From positions 124,001 through 188,000 of the forward strand of contig JACZZP010000021.1 in NCBI GenBank assembly GCA_015183035.1: a DNA stretch of 64,000 nucleotides. Direction: 5' to 3'. This document shows, piece after piece, positions 1-11,299 of the stretch. The translations under genes were made by a program, and so were the position numbers. The DNA is from Meloidogyne chitwoodi (lineage: Eukaryota; Nematoda; Chromadorea; Rhabditida; Meloidogynidae). The notes below the pieces were generated by a model. That model made no database searches, was not told where the DNA came from, and saw only the letters and a program-made list of their open reading frames with translations. Numbering within the stretch: position 1 is the stretch's first letter; each line of letters starts with the position of its first letter.

Positions 1-220
1 GACCATACAAGGAAGAAAGAAGGACCATACAAGGAAGAAAGAAGGACCATACAAGGAAGAAAGAAGGACCATACAAGGAAGAAAGAAGGACCATACAAGG
101 AAGAAAGAAGGACCATACAAGGAAGAAAGAAGGACCATACAAGGAAGAAAGAAGGACCATACAAGGAAGAAAGAAGGACCATACAAGGAAGAAAGAAGGA
201 CCATACAAGGAAGAAAGAAG
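1..220. repeat. 22-bp minisatellite, 10 copies
   Basis: Ten consecutive, essentially identical copies of a 22-bp purine-rich unit beginning GACCATACAAGG run from the left edge of the window, so the array may extend further left. A partial unit follows to about 231. No coding role is apparent. It lies directly upstream of the Gag-coding remnant and could belong to that element's untranslated region, as some retroelements carry minisatellites there; this is inference. Confidence 0.95.
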
Positions 221-417
221 GACGAAAGAAGGAACTGTGGTGAAATCCTTGAAGAGGCGTGAAGAAGTGGCCATATTTTGCAAACAAACTTGGAGGACTT
301 TGGCAAATTAGGATTTTCTACTTCAGGCTTTTTAAATTGGAAGGCTAGAACTAATCAAGAGGTGCCATAATAATAAGAAGAAGAAAAAAAAATAAAAAAT
401 TTCCAGGAACCTCGCCG

Positions 418-447
418 TTATATAAATATCGGCCGGTATTTATATAA
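418..447. repeat. Palindrome in retroelement leader
   Basis: TTATATAAATA and its exact complement TATTTATATAA flank an 8-bp GC core (TCGGCCGG), giving a 30-bp near-perfect palindrome about 200 bp before the gag ATG. It contains TATA-like sequence on both strands and could be a promoter or a cruciform. Function unknown. Confidence 0.7.
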
Positions 448-654
448 TCCCTACAAAATTAGGGCAAAAAGCTAGCTACAAAGAAGAATAATAAAGAAAT
501 AAAAATAAATTAAAGCACGAGGAGCAATTCTTGGAAATACTAAAATATTAAAATAAATAAAATTTGAAGAAAAGACGCGCGCATAGGCACTAAAAGAAGT
601 TTTATCTTCCGACAATCAGGCTAGAAGTAGAAACACTTGGAACTGAGGAAAGAA

Positions 655-1125
655 ATGGAAGAAATCAAAAGTTTGTTTAAGAAAGCTGAAGCCACATTGG
701 AAGTAAACCATTCTGGATTACCGTTCCCACACTATTATAGCGGCTTTGAGGATTTTACAACGTACCTAAAGAAGTTTAATCGAATTGCCACCTGCCAAGC
801 ATGGATACCTTCAAGATGTGCACAAATCCTTCCTTTGTATTTAACAGGCTCAGCCTTGGCCATCTATGAGGAAATGTCTGATGTTGAGAAGAAATCTTGG
901 AAAACTCTGGTGGAAGGCTTGGAAAAGAGATTAAGGAAAACATCAACGAAGGAAGTTTCCAGGCAAAAATTGATTGAAAGACGACAGAAGGAAGGGGAGA
1001 CAGTAGAAGAGTTCGCACAAGGCCTTAGGGATCTTGTAGAGCGGGCATATCCTGATTCTTCGCTGGAACTCGATTTTTTCAAGGATTTTCCTCAACGCCG
1101 AAGCAGAAATAAACTTGAAAGTTGA
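655..1125 (+). pseudogene. gag: Retrotransposon Gag, N-terminal part
   Basis: Reads as a Retrotrans_gag-type capsid domain. After a Lys/Glu-rich start comes a stretch with Y-x-G-F-E-D-F, then L-P-L-Y-L-T-G-S-A, W-K-T-L-V-E-G-L and the late E-T-V-E-E-F-A-Q-G-L-R-D-L helix typical of Ty3-like Gag. I take the ATG at 655 rather than an upstream TTG. The frame runs into a stop at 1125, but the expected continuation (R-S-G-L-L-P-E-I-R) is present one frame over from about 1085, just after a T6 run. The gene is therefore frameshifted, by decay or by an assembly indel. No protease, reverse transcriptase or integrase follows, so the element is not autonomous here. Confidence 0.75.
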
Positions 1126-1825
1126 ACAAGAAAGAATGGCCAAGAACTTCCGTGATGAACAATGCAGGCAACAATTCCGATCAGGACTTCTACCAGAAAT
1201 AAGGGAAAAAGTTATTTTTATGAAAGAGCCGGGTTCTCTAGAAGATGCGGTCGCTCAAGCACGAAAAGTGGAGGAATTAACATACACATTAAAAGAGGAT
1301 ATTTTGAAGAAAATAAAGAAAAATGAGGTGAAAGAAGCTCTGGCAGAGATAAATGAAATTCGGTTAAATCAGGACCAATATGAGTACGGATCCCAAGATG
1401 AGGAATATGAAATGACAGATCCATACAATGGGCAAACTTCGAATTTTTTTGATGATCAATGGAGAGAAGAATTGAAAAATAATCAAGAAGAAGAGGAAGA
1501 TTTAGACGTATATGATCAATGGAGAGAAGAATGGGGAGATGAAGAGGGAGATGACCAATGGGATGGAGATGATGAGGATCAATTGGAAGAAGGCGAAACG
1601 GATCAAGGAAAAGGAGGTCGGATCAACGCAAGCTTCTTTCCATATATATGCATACTGGCTTTAATTTGCATTTTGTTGCCAGTCGTTGATGCTCAAGAGA
1701 TTTTTGACCAAACTATGCCCATTATCAAATTGAATGAACTGAGTTCTTTGGTAGAAAAAGAAAATGCAAAATGTTTTGACGTAGCTGCAGCTAGAATGAT
1801 TGGTTGCATTTACTGGCTCTACTGA
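1115..1825 (+). pseudogene. Gag C-terminal part fused to a membrane segment
   Basis: Continues the capsid domain in a second frame (F-R-S-G-L-L-P-E-I-R, then L-E-D-A-V-A-Q-A-R-K-V-E-E-L), followed by a long acidic Glu/Asp/Gln/Trp region (about 1320-1610) with repeated D-Q-W-R-E-E. Instead of a zinc knuckle or protease, the frame ends in a strongly hydrophobic segment (I-C-I-L-A-L-I-C-I-L-L-P-V-V-D-A-Q) that looks like a signal peptide with a cleavage site, and about 45 further residues. This is the layout expected if an internal deletion joined gag to the start of an env-like gene. The nominal start is a TTG and simply marks the frameshift. A cellular domesticated Gag is the alternative reading. 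Confidence 0.6.
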
Positions 1826-1918
1826 AGTTTGGCTAAACGTTAAATCTGGATGTTCTGAAGATTTAAAAAGAATAAACCAAAATAGAAAAAAAAATTGATA
1901 CGTCCCATTAGTTAATTT

Positions 1919-2229
1919 GTTGTGACCCCCCGGTGTAGAATGTCATAGTTATTTAATCATTATCGTCATAGTTATTTAATCATTACTTTTAATAATTTCA
2001 CGCCCAATTTTCTGGCCCATAAAAGGAAATGAAATACCGACTAAGAAGCTTCAGTTCTCAATAATTTTCCACCAGCTTAGAGTTGGTGTTCCACTTCCCC
2101 AACCTTTCTTATATTTTACTTGTTGAATAAAACTTTTAAAAGAAAAGCCTTTTTCTTTATTTTTGGCGGGCCAACCGCGCTCCGGGAGTTGGATTCGTCC
2201 AACTCTCGGGGCCCAACGGTTTGGCGAAA
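1919..2229 (+). mobile_element. LTR-like tail of the Gag element
   Basis: A GC-richer block starts TGTGACCCCCCGG. It contains a TATA-like CATAAAAGG (about 2020), an AATAAA signal (about 2127) and a perfect stem GAGTTGGA-TTCG-TCCAACTC near 2190, and ends near a TTTGGCGAAAC motif of the kind that begins a primer-binding site. That order (U3, TATA, poly-A signal, GC-rich end) suits an LTR. I could not find a second copy upstream, so the paired LTR is lost or lies left of the window. The borders are guesses. Confidence 0.4.
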
Positions 2230-2299
2230 CTGCCCCATAAAAATTTTAATTTTATTTTTAAATTTACCTAAATTTTCTAGTATAATTATTGTTGCGAGA

Positions 2300-3570
2300 A
2301 ACAGATAAAGAAGGAAATTTTGGAATTTCATTAAAATTTATTATTTAAATAATTTAAAATTACTCTTAAAAAAGACTATAAAATTATTAGAATATGGGAA
2401 AACTAAAGAATTCTGGTCTAATTTTTTTTTAATTTTTCAGTAACTTTGTATTTTTTTGGGGGTTGTTAACAACGCATATTACGAAATTAAAAACATATTT
2501 TATTTAATCTTTGAGTTTATCTATGATTTTTCATCGAGTACTTGATTTTTGGTTATCCAAAAGTACAAAGTTGTACGAAAAAATTTTTAAAAATTAAAAA
2601 AAAAATTTAAGGGTGCGGATACTGAAATTTTCCATTAAAATAAAATTAAAAAAATTAATAAAAAATAACAGAAAATTTTAAAAATAATTTAATAAATTAA
2701 TATAGGTACCTTAAAAAACTCTTTTTTAAATAAATTAAAAATTAATCTGTACAAACAATATTGTTTATTAATTATATAAATTATTGTCTTTTTAATAATA
2801 TGAGCGTGACATGTGTAAAACTTAATACTAGTGTTTAATTTCTTTTTTTTTCTTTATCTTTCTTTCTTTTTTTATTTATTTTTTTAAATACTAATTTAAA
2901 GTCGTGGATATTAAACGTGGAGATTATTTATAAAATTAATTTTTAATTATTTAATATATTTGGTTTATAATAAATAATGAATATGTATAATAATTACCCC
3001 AACTACTAAAAAATAATTTAAAAAAAATTTAATAAAAGTTATGGGCTAGCTGATTCAACAGAAATTTTTTTTGTTTCCACGTTTATAATTTATTATTAAT
3101 TTTTTATTTAAAAAATGAAGTTTTTATTCTTATTTTTTTAAAATTAATAAAAAAATTATTAAGTGTTATAAACTTGATTAACTAAAAATAATTATTTTTA
3201 TATTTACTTAAGTTTATTTTTATTTTTAAAGATTTAATGCAATTAAGACAATAAAAAATGATAAAATAAAAAAAATTATTTTTCTTCTAAAACCGGAAAA
3301 TTAAAATTTCATTCATCGAATTAAAGTAAAAGCAGCAAAATATTAATTTTTTTAAATATTATTGTTTTTTTTAGTTTAAAAAATTTCTTCTTCATTTTTT
3401 GTTATAATTTTGGTAGATTGATTATTTAAAAATTGTGTAGTATTATTTTTTTGATTATTATTATTATTTTGTTGTTGTGTTCCTAAAACATTCATATGCA
3501 TTGTTGTTGCAGCAATTTTATTTAAACGAGACTTTAATTTTAAAAATTAAATTAAATTTAAAATTATGTA
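2300..3570. other. AT-rich stretch without a recognised gene
   Basis: Long A/T runs, TAATTA-type low-complexity sequence and no open frame with family resemblance on either strand. I see nothing I can annotate until the end of the minus-strand receptor gene at 3577. Confidence 0.6.
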
Positions 3571-3576
3571 AATTAA

Positions 3577-5902
3577 TTATACTAAGCAAAGTATTTTTAG
3601 AACATCACGTTGAATTGTATTATTTAATGATAAATAAATTATTGGTTTTATTCCATGAGAAAAAAACCAACCAAACATTCCAGTGTATATTATATATTCA
3701 TTTATACGAACAAACTTGGAAATTAATTTAATAAATTAAATACTTTAATAAAAGAACCCTCTTTAATAAAAGAGACCTCTCTCTTCGTTTGGAGCACCAT
3801 TTTAAGAATATGTATCTCTAAAGAGGCCCTTCTACTTGAAAATGGTCTTAGTGGAAATACTCTCTCTAATAAAAGAACCCTCTCTAATAAAAGAACCCTC
3901 TCTAATAAAAGAACCCTCTCTAATAGAAGAACCCTCTCTAATAGAAGAACCCTCTCTAATAGAAGAACCCTCTCTAATAGAAGAACCCTCTCTAATAGAA
4001 GAACCCTCTCTAATAGAAGAACCCTCTCTAATAGAAGAACCCTCTCTAATAAAAGAACCCTCTTTAATAAAAGCAACACAAGTATAGTTAGAATAGAGAC
4101 ACCGGTACTTTTATTAAAGTTTGCGATTAATAAAAAATCTTTTTTTAAATAATTAAATTTACAATTCAAGTAATATAATAAATTTATTAAACAAAATTAC
4201 CTGCATATAAACATAAATAATAGCAGTTATTACATTAATTGAACTAATTAACACTACTTGAATAAATATCTAGATATTTTAAATTAAAATAATAAATTTA
4301 TTTAAATTAAAAATAAAACCTTTTTCTGAGATTTACTAGTTGATTTTAATGCTGATACCGATGATTTTTTAAATAATAAAATAATTACAAAAATTAGATA
4401 AGATCCAGGAAAAAGAGTAACAACAAGTAAATTGTTAAAACTAACCATTGGATTATCATACTTTTAAATTAAAATTTTTTTAAAAATTTTTAAAATAAAA
4501 TAAAATGCTCCAGAATAAAATTGGCGCTATATTTTAAAAATTTGCTTTTTTTCTTTTACGAATTTTGAAAATTTTTTTTTTTTGCGATTGCATTCATCAT
4601 TACACCAAAATTAATTTTGTAATAAGAAAAAATTATTTTGGAATAAGAAAAAAATAAAAATCAAAAGTGCGCAATTAATGCTATGCTAAACAGTGATCAC
4701 TTTAAAAAATTAATTTCTTTTAAAAAAGAGTTCCTATAAATTCAAAAGCTTTAAAATTTCAACAAGTAAAGTATATATATTAAAAATATTTTAAATTAAA
4801 TTATCAAATAAAATATACATTAATTCCAAAATCATCAATATATCCAATATGAGGATTATAAAACCAAGAAATAAAATTCCACTAAATAAAACAGGTTTAA
4901 ATGTTGGCCCAAAAATAATTCCATATAAAAAAGGTATAAATAACCAAATCCAAGTTTTATAACCAGAAAATAACCTTTCACCAATTAATGGCATTGAAAT
5001 TTCTACACATCTATTTAAAGCTAAAAATATTGCACAAATTGTTTCGTTATACCAAAAAACTTTAAATAAAATTAAAAAAATATTTAAAATTTATTTTGAG
5101 TTACCACATGCTGCCATTCCAGCAATATAAATTAAATTTGGATATGAACAAAAAACAGCTCCTTTTAATGCTTAAAGAAATTATTTTTTTAATTTTATTT
5201 TAAATATTTATTTATTTTTTCCTTTTTAATACACAAAAAAGAATAAATTACAAAGTTCCTTATATTTAAAAACTTAAATAAAATTAAAAAATATATATAA
5301 CGTATTTTCTCGTTCATTTACCATTGGCTAATTATTTTTTCAACACAACGCTTAAGTGGTATTTAATAAATGGGGAAGAAGGTTTTCAGTGGAAAATTTG
5401 CAGAAAATTTCCTAATTAATATTTTTTAAATTAAAACATCTTTTACAAGTCTAAAATCGAAAATCAAAAATAAATAAAAAATTAGAGACTCTTTAGTCTC
5501 AGTTTTAGAATTTGATATACTAATTTATAGATAATTCCCTTTAATAATTTTTATTAAATTTAAAAAAAATAAAATAACCTAAAATTCCAGTTAATAACCC
5601 TGAAATAAATAAACAAAAAATATCATTAATTCCCATATAAAACATTATTTTATAACATGAATTATCCAAATGTTTTGCAATTGCCAAAATGCAGAGAATA
5701 TATAAAAACTTTTTTTAAAAAATTAAAAATAAAATTTAAAAATTATTTTAAAAAAAACCACCTCAAAAATACAAAATAATTGAATAAAAATTACACCAAA
5801 AAATAAATGTTGTCTTTTTTCTAATGGAATATCTTCAATTTTATATAAATTACAATTATATAAATGTTGATATTCTGATGGTTTAAATAAATAAATATCC
5901 AT
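3577..5902 (-). CDS. Srt-class serpentine chemoreceptor (7TM GPCR)
   Basis: Nematode-specific chemosensory receptor, predicted in the plasma membrane of sensory neurons. Starting at the ATG at 5902, exons carry: M-D-I-Y-L-F with Y-N-C-N-L and TM1 (5902-5762); L-C-I-L-A-I-A-K-H with C-Y-K-I-M and G-I-N-D-I-F (about 5708-5583); G-A-V-F-C-S-Y-P (about 5163-5105); L-A-L-N-R-C-V-E-I and K-T-W-I-W-L (about 5063-4800); Y-D-N-P-M-V-S-F-N-N-L (about 4470-4320); Q-V-V-L-I-S-S-I-N-V (about 4260-4200); and TM7 with G-I-K-P-I-I-Y-L-S-L-N, ending at 3577-3579. These are Srt (PF10321) landmarks. Near 4850-4880 the conserved F-Y-N-P-H-I-G-Y-I-D-D lies one frame away from the preceding residues, so there is a one-base frameshift. 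The last intron contains a minisatellite element. Confidence 0.85.
3742..4120. repeat. 18-bp minisatellite inside a short inverted-repeat element
   Basis: About a dozen copies of an 18-bp unit (CTCTCTAATARAAGAACC) between 3860 and 4065. The whole block is bounded by a perfect 13-bp inverted repeat, ACTTTAATAAAAG at 3742 and its complement ending at 4120. This suggests a MITE whose interior expanded as a minisatellite. It sits in the last intron of the Srt gene. Because the unit is 18 bp, frames on both strands stay open, but nothing indicates translation. Confidence 0.8.
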
Positions 5903-5909
5903 TTTTAAT

Positions 5910-7250
5910 TAAATTTTATTTTTATTTATTTTAATATTTTTTTAATTAATTAAGTTAATTTAAAATAAATTTAAAATAAATTTAAAAATATTTTTTAATT
6001 AATTAATTCCTTGCCTAAAAAATTTTAAAATAAAATAATATTAATATTTAATTAATTAAAAATAAAATTTAAATTAAAAAAAAATTAATTAATTATTATT
6101 TTATTTTTTAATAAATTTCCGTTTTTTATTTTAAAACAATAAAACGGAAGAAATTAATTTTTAAATAATTTTTAATTAATTTGTTTTACAATATTATTAA
6201 TTATGATTTTTATATTAAAGGAAATTTATTATTAATTTTTTGGATATTTTTTAGTAAAAAAATTTGTTTTAATTAAAAATAAAAAATATTTTTAATATAT
6301 TATAAAATTTAATTTCTTAATAAAAAATTAATTTTAATATAATTTTAAATAAAAAGTGCAAGTAAAACAATTTATTTAATTAAAACTTTTTTTAAAAATA
6401 AATAATAAATTTATTAAACACCTTTAAAATTTTTAATATTAAATTAGGTAATACTTTGGTTTATTATTATATTAATTATTTAAATTTCTAAAAATAAAAT
6501 GTTTATAACAAATAAAATAATAATTTAATTAAATTTAAAATAATATTAATTAATTAATTATTAAGAATTTTAGCGTGTTAAATAAAGCACTCCCCTGTAT
6601 ATTTATTAGCTTATTATTTTGAAATTATCAATAAAAACATTTTTTTTTTAATTTTTGATACTAAATAGTAGTCTTCCATTTCATGTGTTCGCTGAAATAA
6701 TGATTTAAAATAATAAATTGTTTTGTTATGTAAAATATATTATTTATGTTTGTTATTAAAAGGAAATTTATTATTAATTTTAGGATATTTTTGGTAAAAA
6801 AAAATTTTCAATATAAATAAAATAAAAATTATTAAATAATATTTTTTTAATTAAAAAACAAAAAAACACCAATTAGTGTTGAGCGGGATTATTAGGATTC
6901 TGTCTGAATTATCCAAAATTGTCGGAATTCCAATTTCGATTTTTCTGATCTTTCGATCTCGTAACGGCATTTAAATTCTTAAATCATGATCTCTCTTTAC
7001 CCTAATTTATACGCAAGTCTCAGTCTTGCCAAACGAAAATTGTTGAGACTCTAGGATCTGATTCATGACTAACCCCTTAAAAAAGAAAAGACATAGTTAA
7101 TAACCTCGGACTTCAGATGAGAGAAAATAAAGTCTAAAAACTTGAAGCCAATCTATTAGTTAAGATGAGCGAGCGATGATTAAAAATGAATCCCTCCCTT
7201 AGATAATTAATCTTCCCAAATAAACAAATTAAATAAAAAAATAAATAAAT
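5910..7250. other. AT-rich intergenic region
   Basis: Upstream of the Srt gene and downstream of family copy A. 5910-6860 is almost pure A/T. 6870-7080 is less AT-rich (GTGTTGAGCGGGATTATTAGG onward) and may be an unidentified repeat. 7080-7250 resembles the 3' flank of copy B (the shared CCAATCTATTAGTTTAAGATGAG region). No gene seen. Confidence 0.55.
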
Positions 7251-7255
7251 AAAAA

Positions 7256-7320
7256 AGTTTATCAAACTCGGGGGAATATAAGCCGAGTGAATAAATTATA
7301 AGGCTCTGCGGTCAACAATG
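7256..7320 (-). promoter_or_regulatory. Conserved 3' module of copy A
   Basis: Seen on the minus strand as a unit containing GACCGCAGAGCC, then a stem CTCGG...CCGAG, a second stem AGTTT-GAT-AAACT and a T run. The same order recurs after copies B, E and F almost unchanged, and in decayed form after C, D and G. It lies about 450 bp beyond the stop codon. Strong conservation next to drifting sequence suggests a functional element such as a 3'-end signal or small structured RNA; which one is unknown. Confidence 0.6.
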
Positions 7321-7383
7321 TAGGCCTTTTTTGATTTAAAAGTTCTAAAAAAGAACAAAGGGTTTTAATAAAAAATTTAATCT

Positions 7384-7655
7384 TGTCCAGTTTATGAGTT
7401 TGATCTTTCAAAATTTATTATTTCGAACAAACTTTCTCTTATGACCAGAATTCTTTAAAAAAATAGGAACCTTAGATAACTATTGACTGTACATATATTT
7501 AGTAAGTTTTATGTTAGTAATACGTTTTCTCATTTAAACATATTGTTTCATTGGACTAATAAATAAGGGCTTTTTAATTGTATTCAGAAAAATTCATAGA
7601 CTCTTAATCTTTGGTTTGACTAATAATTCTTTCGTTTGAACTCATAAACTGGACA
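7384..7655. repeat. 17-bp inverted repeat in 3' flank of copy A
   Basis: TGTCCAGTTTATGAGTT at 7384-7400 and its exact complement at 7639-7655 flank 238 bp. The same pair occurs in the 3' flank of copies B, E and F. It could be the termini of an old MITE duplicated with the array or a long-range RNA stem. Confidence 0.75.
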
Positions 7656-7774
7656 TGAATCTAAAATTCTTTAAAATATTTTTTCAAATAAGACAAAGTC
7701 ATTGAACGTCTTTTCTTGAATTTTCTTTGCTTCAATTCATCTTTTCAATTAAATATGTTGACTTTCTTAGTTGT

Positions 7775-10700
7775 CTAATGATGTGGACCCTTCCCTTTTG
7801 ATTTGTCTCCACGATGCTGCTTAATTCCACTATGTCCACTTCCACCAGCTTGGATACTTTTGCCTTCATGTTTTGAAGTTTCCGGTTCTAACAATAAGAA
7901 TTAAAAAATAATAATTTAATAATTTATTTTAATTTTTAAAAACTGTCAGATTATAAATCTACTCACATTAAATAGATTTATAATCACAAAAACAAATTTA
8001 CATAAAGTCTAAGAATTAAAATAAAATCACATATTTAATTTAATAAAATTGAAAACATAATTATTACCTTTGAAAATAAGTTCAAAATACTTATTTTTAT
8101 TATTTTGTTCTTGCTCTTGATTATTGTTGCCAAATGATGCTAAATAACTTATAAACTGAACTGAAGATTGCAAAAAATCTAAATTATAATTTATTTATTA
8201 TTTATCAAGTTCTCCCCACTCTAAAGCAAATTTCTCAGTCATTAAATTTTATAAAATTAATAAAACATTAATAAGGGAGGCTGTCAGTTCCAGGCAGCAG
8301 AAGCAAAACAAAGTCGGATATACGAAAATTTTCGGTTTGGACATTGTCCAGATACCCGATAATTTTCCAATTTAGTAATCAAAAATAATCCATTTTATAA
8401 AAAACTTTTTTAACAATAATAAAATATACCTTTATTTTCAAACAATTTCATATTATAAATTTCTAAATTTTTTAAAAAATTGTATAAATAATTTTCGCGT
8501 TTTATTAATTGTTCTAAAAATTTATAAGCAAATGTTTCACTAAAAAATTAATTAATTAATTTAAAAATTTTTAAATATAATTTTACAATAATTATATTTA
8601 CAAAAATAATTAAATATAATTATTTATTTAAAAAATTACCTGATTTCAAAATTACTATAAATATCTGGATACTTTAAAGATAAATTAATTAATATTTTTG
8701 TTTGTGCTAACAAATAATAGTAAATTATTAAATTCTTTTCTTGAACTGTTGGATTTTTAAGTTCATTCAATTTTTTTAAAAAATTTTCTTTGCTGAATTA
8801 TAAAATTATAATTTTATGGACAAAAAAAGAAATAAATTAACTCTTTTAGAGAAAAAAAAAGAAAATTTTTTTTTGTTCATTTTTCTATTTCTAATGGCTT
8901 TTTATTTTTTCAAAATATTTATATTAACTTAAAAATATATGACACAAAATAAGAAAAACACACAGGATTTTATTTTTTATTTATTTTTTTTTGTTTCAAT
9001 TTTTGTATTGGGACTATTGATATTATAAATATATATTGTAGTATATCGTATTTTTTGGATGATTTTGTATCGAAACCTATATCATATATTTAATGATTTT
9101 ATATCGTATCTTATAAAACTGAACAATAAGCGGTCCTGGTATAAAATTAACAAACCTTAATGAGTTTAATATAGTTGTATAATATTTTACAACATTGTCT
9201 TGATTAACTTTTCTATAATCTTTTTCGTTCATTATTTCTTTATCTTTATTCCTTTTAGAAAGAAATTCTACATCCTGATTTCTTGGTCGATTGTTTATAT
9301 ACGAAGTAAATAGATTTAAATATTGTTGAAGATTATCTTCATATTTATTTATTAACTTTAAAATTAAATTTAAAAAAGTATTAATATTATAATTTAATAA
9401 TATTTATAAATTTATTTAACAAACAATTTTTGTTTTAGTTTAAAATAGATTTACACCAGGGATCTCACCGACAAAAATCCAATTCCCGATTTTTGGAAAC
9501 GTACCGAAAATTTTTCATTCCCGATTTTCAGGAACCGGATGGTGCGATCCCTGATTTACACGAGGTCGAGGTTTTAGGGGAAAAAACCGAGACCGATACC
9601 TAAAAGTTGAACCGAGACCGAGGTTCGAAAATGTTCGAGGCCCTCTTTCTCGACGAGGTCCTCGACATCTAGTTTGAAGCAAAGATTTTTAAAATAAAAA
9701 AAGTTAGATTTTCCGGAAAATTTTTTGGAAAACTAAAAATATTATTTAACTTGCTAAAATACCTCTATAATTTTATTAATACTTTCTAATAAAAATTGAT
9801 CATTTTTCAAATTAAATTCTTCAAGTATTTTATTTCCATTATTTCGAATGATATATTTAATATCTTCTTCATTTGTTTTTAATTTATTAATTTTAATTGA
9901 ATTTAAAATAAGAGTCAAAAAAGACAGTTCAGTAAGGGAAAATTGTTTAATCTCGAAGACTTTAATTTATAAAAAATTATTTAAAAATTGATAACTATAT
10001 TCATTGGAACTTTTCTTCTGCCCACTCAATTTATTCGCTTAAAATAGTTTAACCCGAAAATAACTTGAAAAATATTGAATACGCTGTAGCCAATGGCCCA
10101 CTTTTTTGTAAATGTTAATGGTGTCTTCGCATAAAATTGAATCGATTGATTGAAATTTATTCCACATATTAGTAAAATTCAATCAACAGATTCAAGTTGT
10201 GCCAAGACCAACCGGCCATTGACTTGTATCTATATCTATTATCCGGAGAGTATTTTAATCGGACGGTGATTTGCTAACAACATTCGGGGGGTCGCTTTAG
10301 TATATCGGGTCACGAGCTAGAAACATGTAATTATCAATCGATTTCCCTCATCGAGCTGAGCACAAATATATGTTTTATTTCTAGGAAAAATTTATAAACC
10401 GAGATACAGACCCTCAAAAATCGAAAAAACAGAGGGAATAAGCTCGTTTTTGGGTGAAAAATTCGATTATACAAATGAAAGCTCTTTCGAAAGAGCTCTT
10501 CAAGACCTATCGAATGAGATAAAAATTGTTGAGATTGCACGATTTGGAACAAAGTTATGAAGGACGAATTTTGCAGGAAACATGTCAAACTTTGATCTAT
10601 TGGGTGTGTTATATCACTTCTTCCTTTTGGGCGCCAATGGCTGGTTGGTTTTTGGTACGTTAATCTACAGCTAAAATTAAAAATAATTAATTCAGCGAAA

Positions 10701-11175
10701 ATAATTTAAGAGCAGCCGCGTTAATCGGAGCTTACCCCCCCTATGGTTTTTCGATTTTTGTGAGTCTGTATCTTGGTTCATAAATTTTTCCTATAAATAA
10801 AACTTATTTATTCGTACTCAGTTTGATGAGAGGAATCGATTGATATATATTACAAGTTTTTAACTCGGACACGATATACCTACTAAAGAACGGCCCACAC
10901 GCTTTTATTTTGTATAAATTTACCTGAAGGAGGATTCTGCATTTCAACGTTGGGACTAGGATTGTCTTCTAAAACATGCTTGAAAGGATCATACATTTCA
11001 ACGCCAAGAGGAGGATTCTGCATTTCAACGTGACTAGGATTGTCTTCTAAAACATGCTTGAAAGGATCATACATTTCTTTGTCGGGAGGAGGATTGTACA
11101 TTCCAACAGTAATTTGTTGTGGTGAATACACAACAAAAAATAATAAAAGAAATTTCAAAAATTTGAAATAATCAT
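7775..11175 (-). CDS. Array family copy A, putative secreted protein
   Basis: Unrecognised family; seven exons. Exon 1 (11175-10924): signal peptide, then Y-S-P-Q-Q-I-T-V-G-M-Y-N-P-P-P and two copies of E-M-Y-D-P-F-K-H-V-L-E-D-N-P-S, an expansion the other copies lack. Exon 2 (about 9950-9770): L-I-L-N-S-I-K-I...D-Q-F-L-L-E-S-I-N-K-I-I-E. Exon 3 (about 9360-9150): N-K-Y-E-D-N-L to L-N-S-L-R-F. Exon 4 (about 8800-8640): N-P-T-V-Q-E-K-N-L...L-L-A-Q-T-K-I-L-I. Exon 5 (about 8545-8430). Exon 6 (about 8190-8060). Exon 7 (about 7890-7775): K-H-E-G-K-S-I-Q-A-G-G-S-G-H-S, stop at 7775-7777. The signal-peptide frame from the ATG breaks after six codons by one base relative to copies B and G. Introns hold a hAT-like MITE and a foldback element. 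Confidence 0.65.
9457..9553. mobile_element. hAT-like MITE, 8-bp TSD ATTTACAC
   Basis: 97-bp element with 13-bp terminal inverted repeats CAGGGATCTCACC and GGTGCGATCCCTG (one mismatch), flanked by the direct repeat ATTTACAC at 9449-9456 and 9554-9561. An 8-bp duplication with CAGGG ends is the hAT signature. It sits in the intron between exons 2 and 3 of copy A, within a larger insertion (about 9445-9670) absent from other copies. Confidence 0.85.
10334..10850. mobile_element. Foldback (long inverted repeat) element
   Basis: About 105 bp at 10334-10440 (ATCAATCGATTTCCCTCATC, GGAAAAATTTATAAACC, GATACAGACCCTCAAAAATC) is mirrored as an imperfect inverted copy at 10740-10850, enclosing about 300 bp. 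Fragments of related sequence occur near 30140-30250. It lies in intron 1 of copy A. The adjacent 10090-10330 block (CCAATGGCC, GGCCATTG) also contains inverted motifs and may be part of the same insertion. Confidence 0.65.
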
Positions 11176-11299
11176 TTTATTGAAAACTCTGTTAAATAAA
11201 AAATTTTTTTTTAAATTAAATATGCCTTAGAATTTAATTTTTAATTAAATGTAAATTAAATTAATTTTTACTTTTTTTTTAATGGCCAAATGCTAGTTT

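Noticed and set aside
1..240. CRISPR array
   Set aside because: A contiguous 22-bp minisatellite without spacers, in a eukaryotic genome.
240..640. 5' LTR paired with 1919-2229
   Set aside because: No stretch of the two regions aligns; the leader has a palindrome and purine-rich sequence instead.
3836..4087. Open frames of S-L-I-E-E-P (plus) and L-L-L-E-R-V (minus) repeats
   Set aside because: Both strands are open only because an 18-bp minisatellite keeps the frame; it lies in a receptor intron and has no coding signals.
7256..7320. Spliced-leader or snRNA gene
   Set aside because: It ends in a T run and forms stems, but I see neither an SL1-like leader sequence nor an Sm site.
9040..9120. 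TATATCGTATTTT repeats as a centromeric or telomeric motif
   Set aside because: Too short and irregular; ordinary AT-rich intron sequence of copy A.
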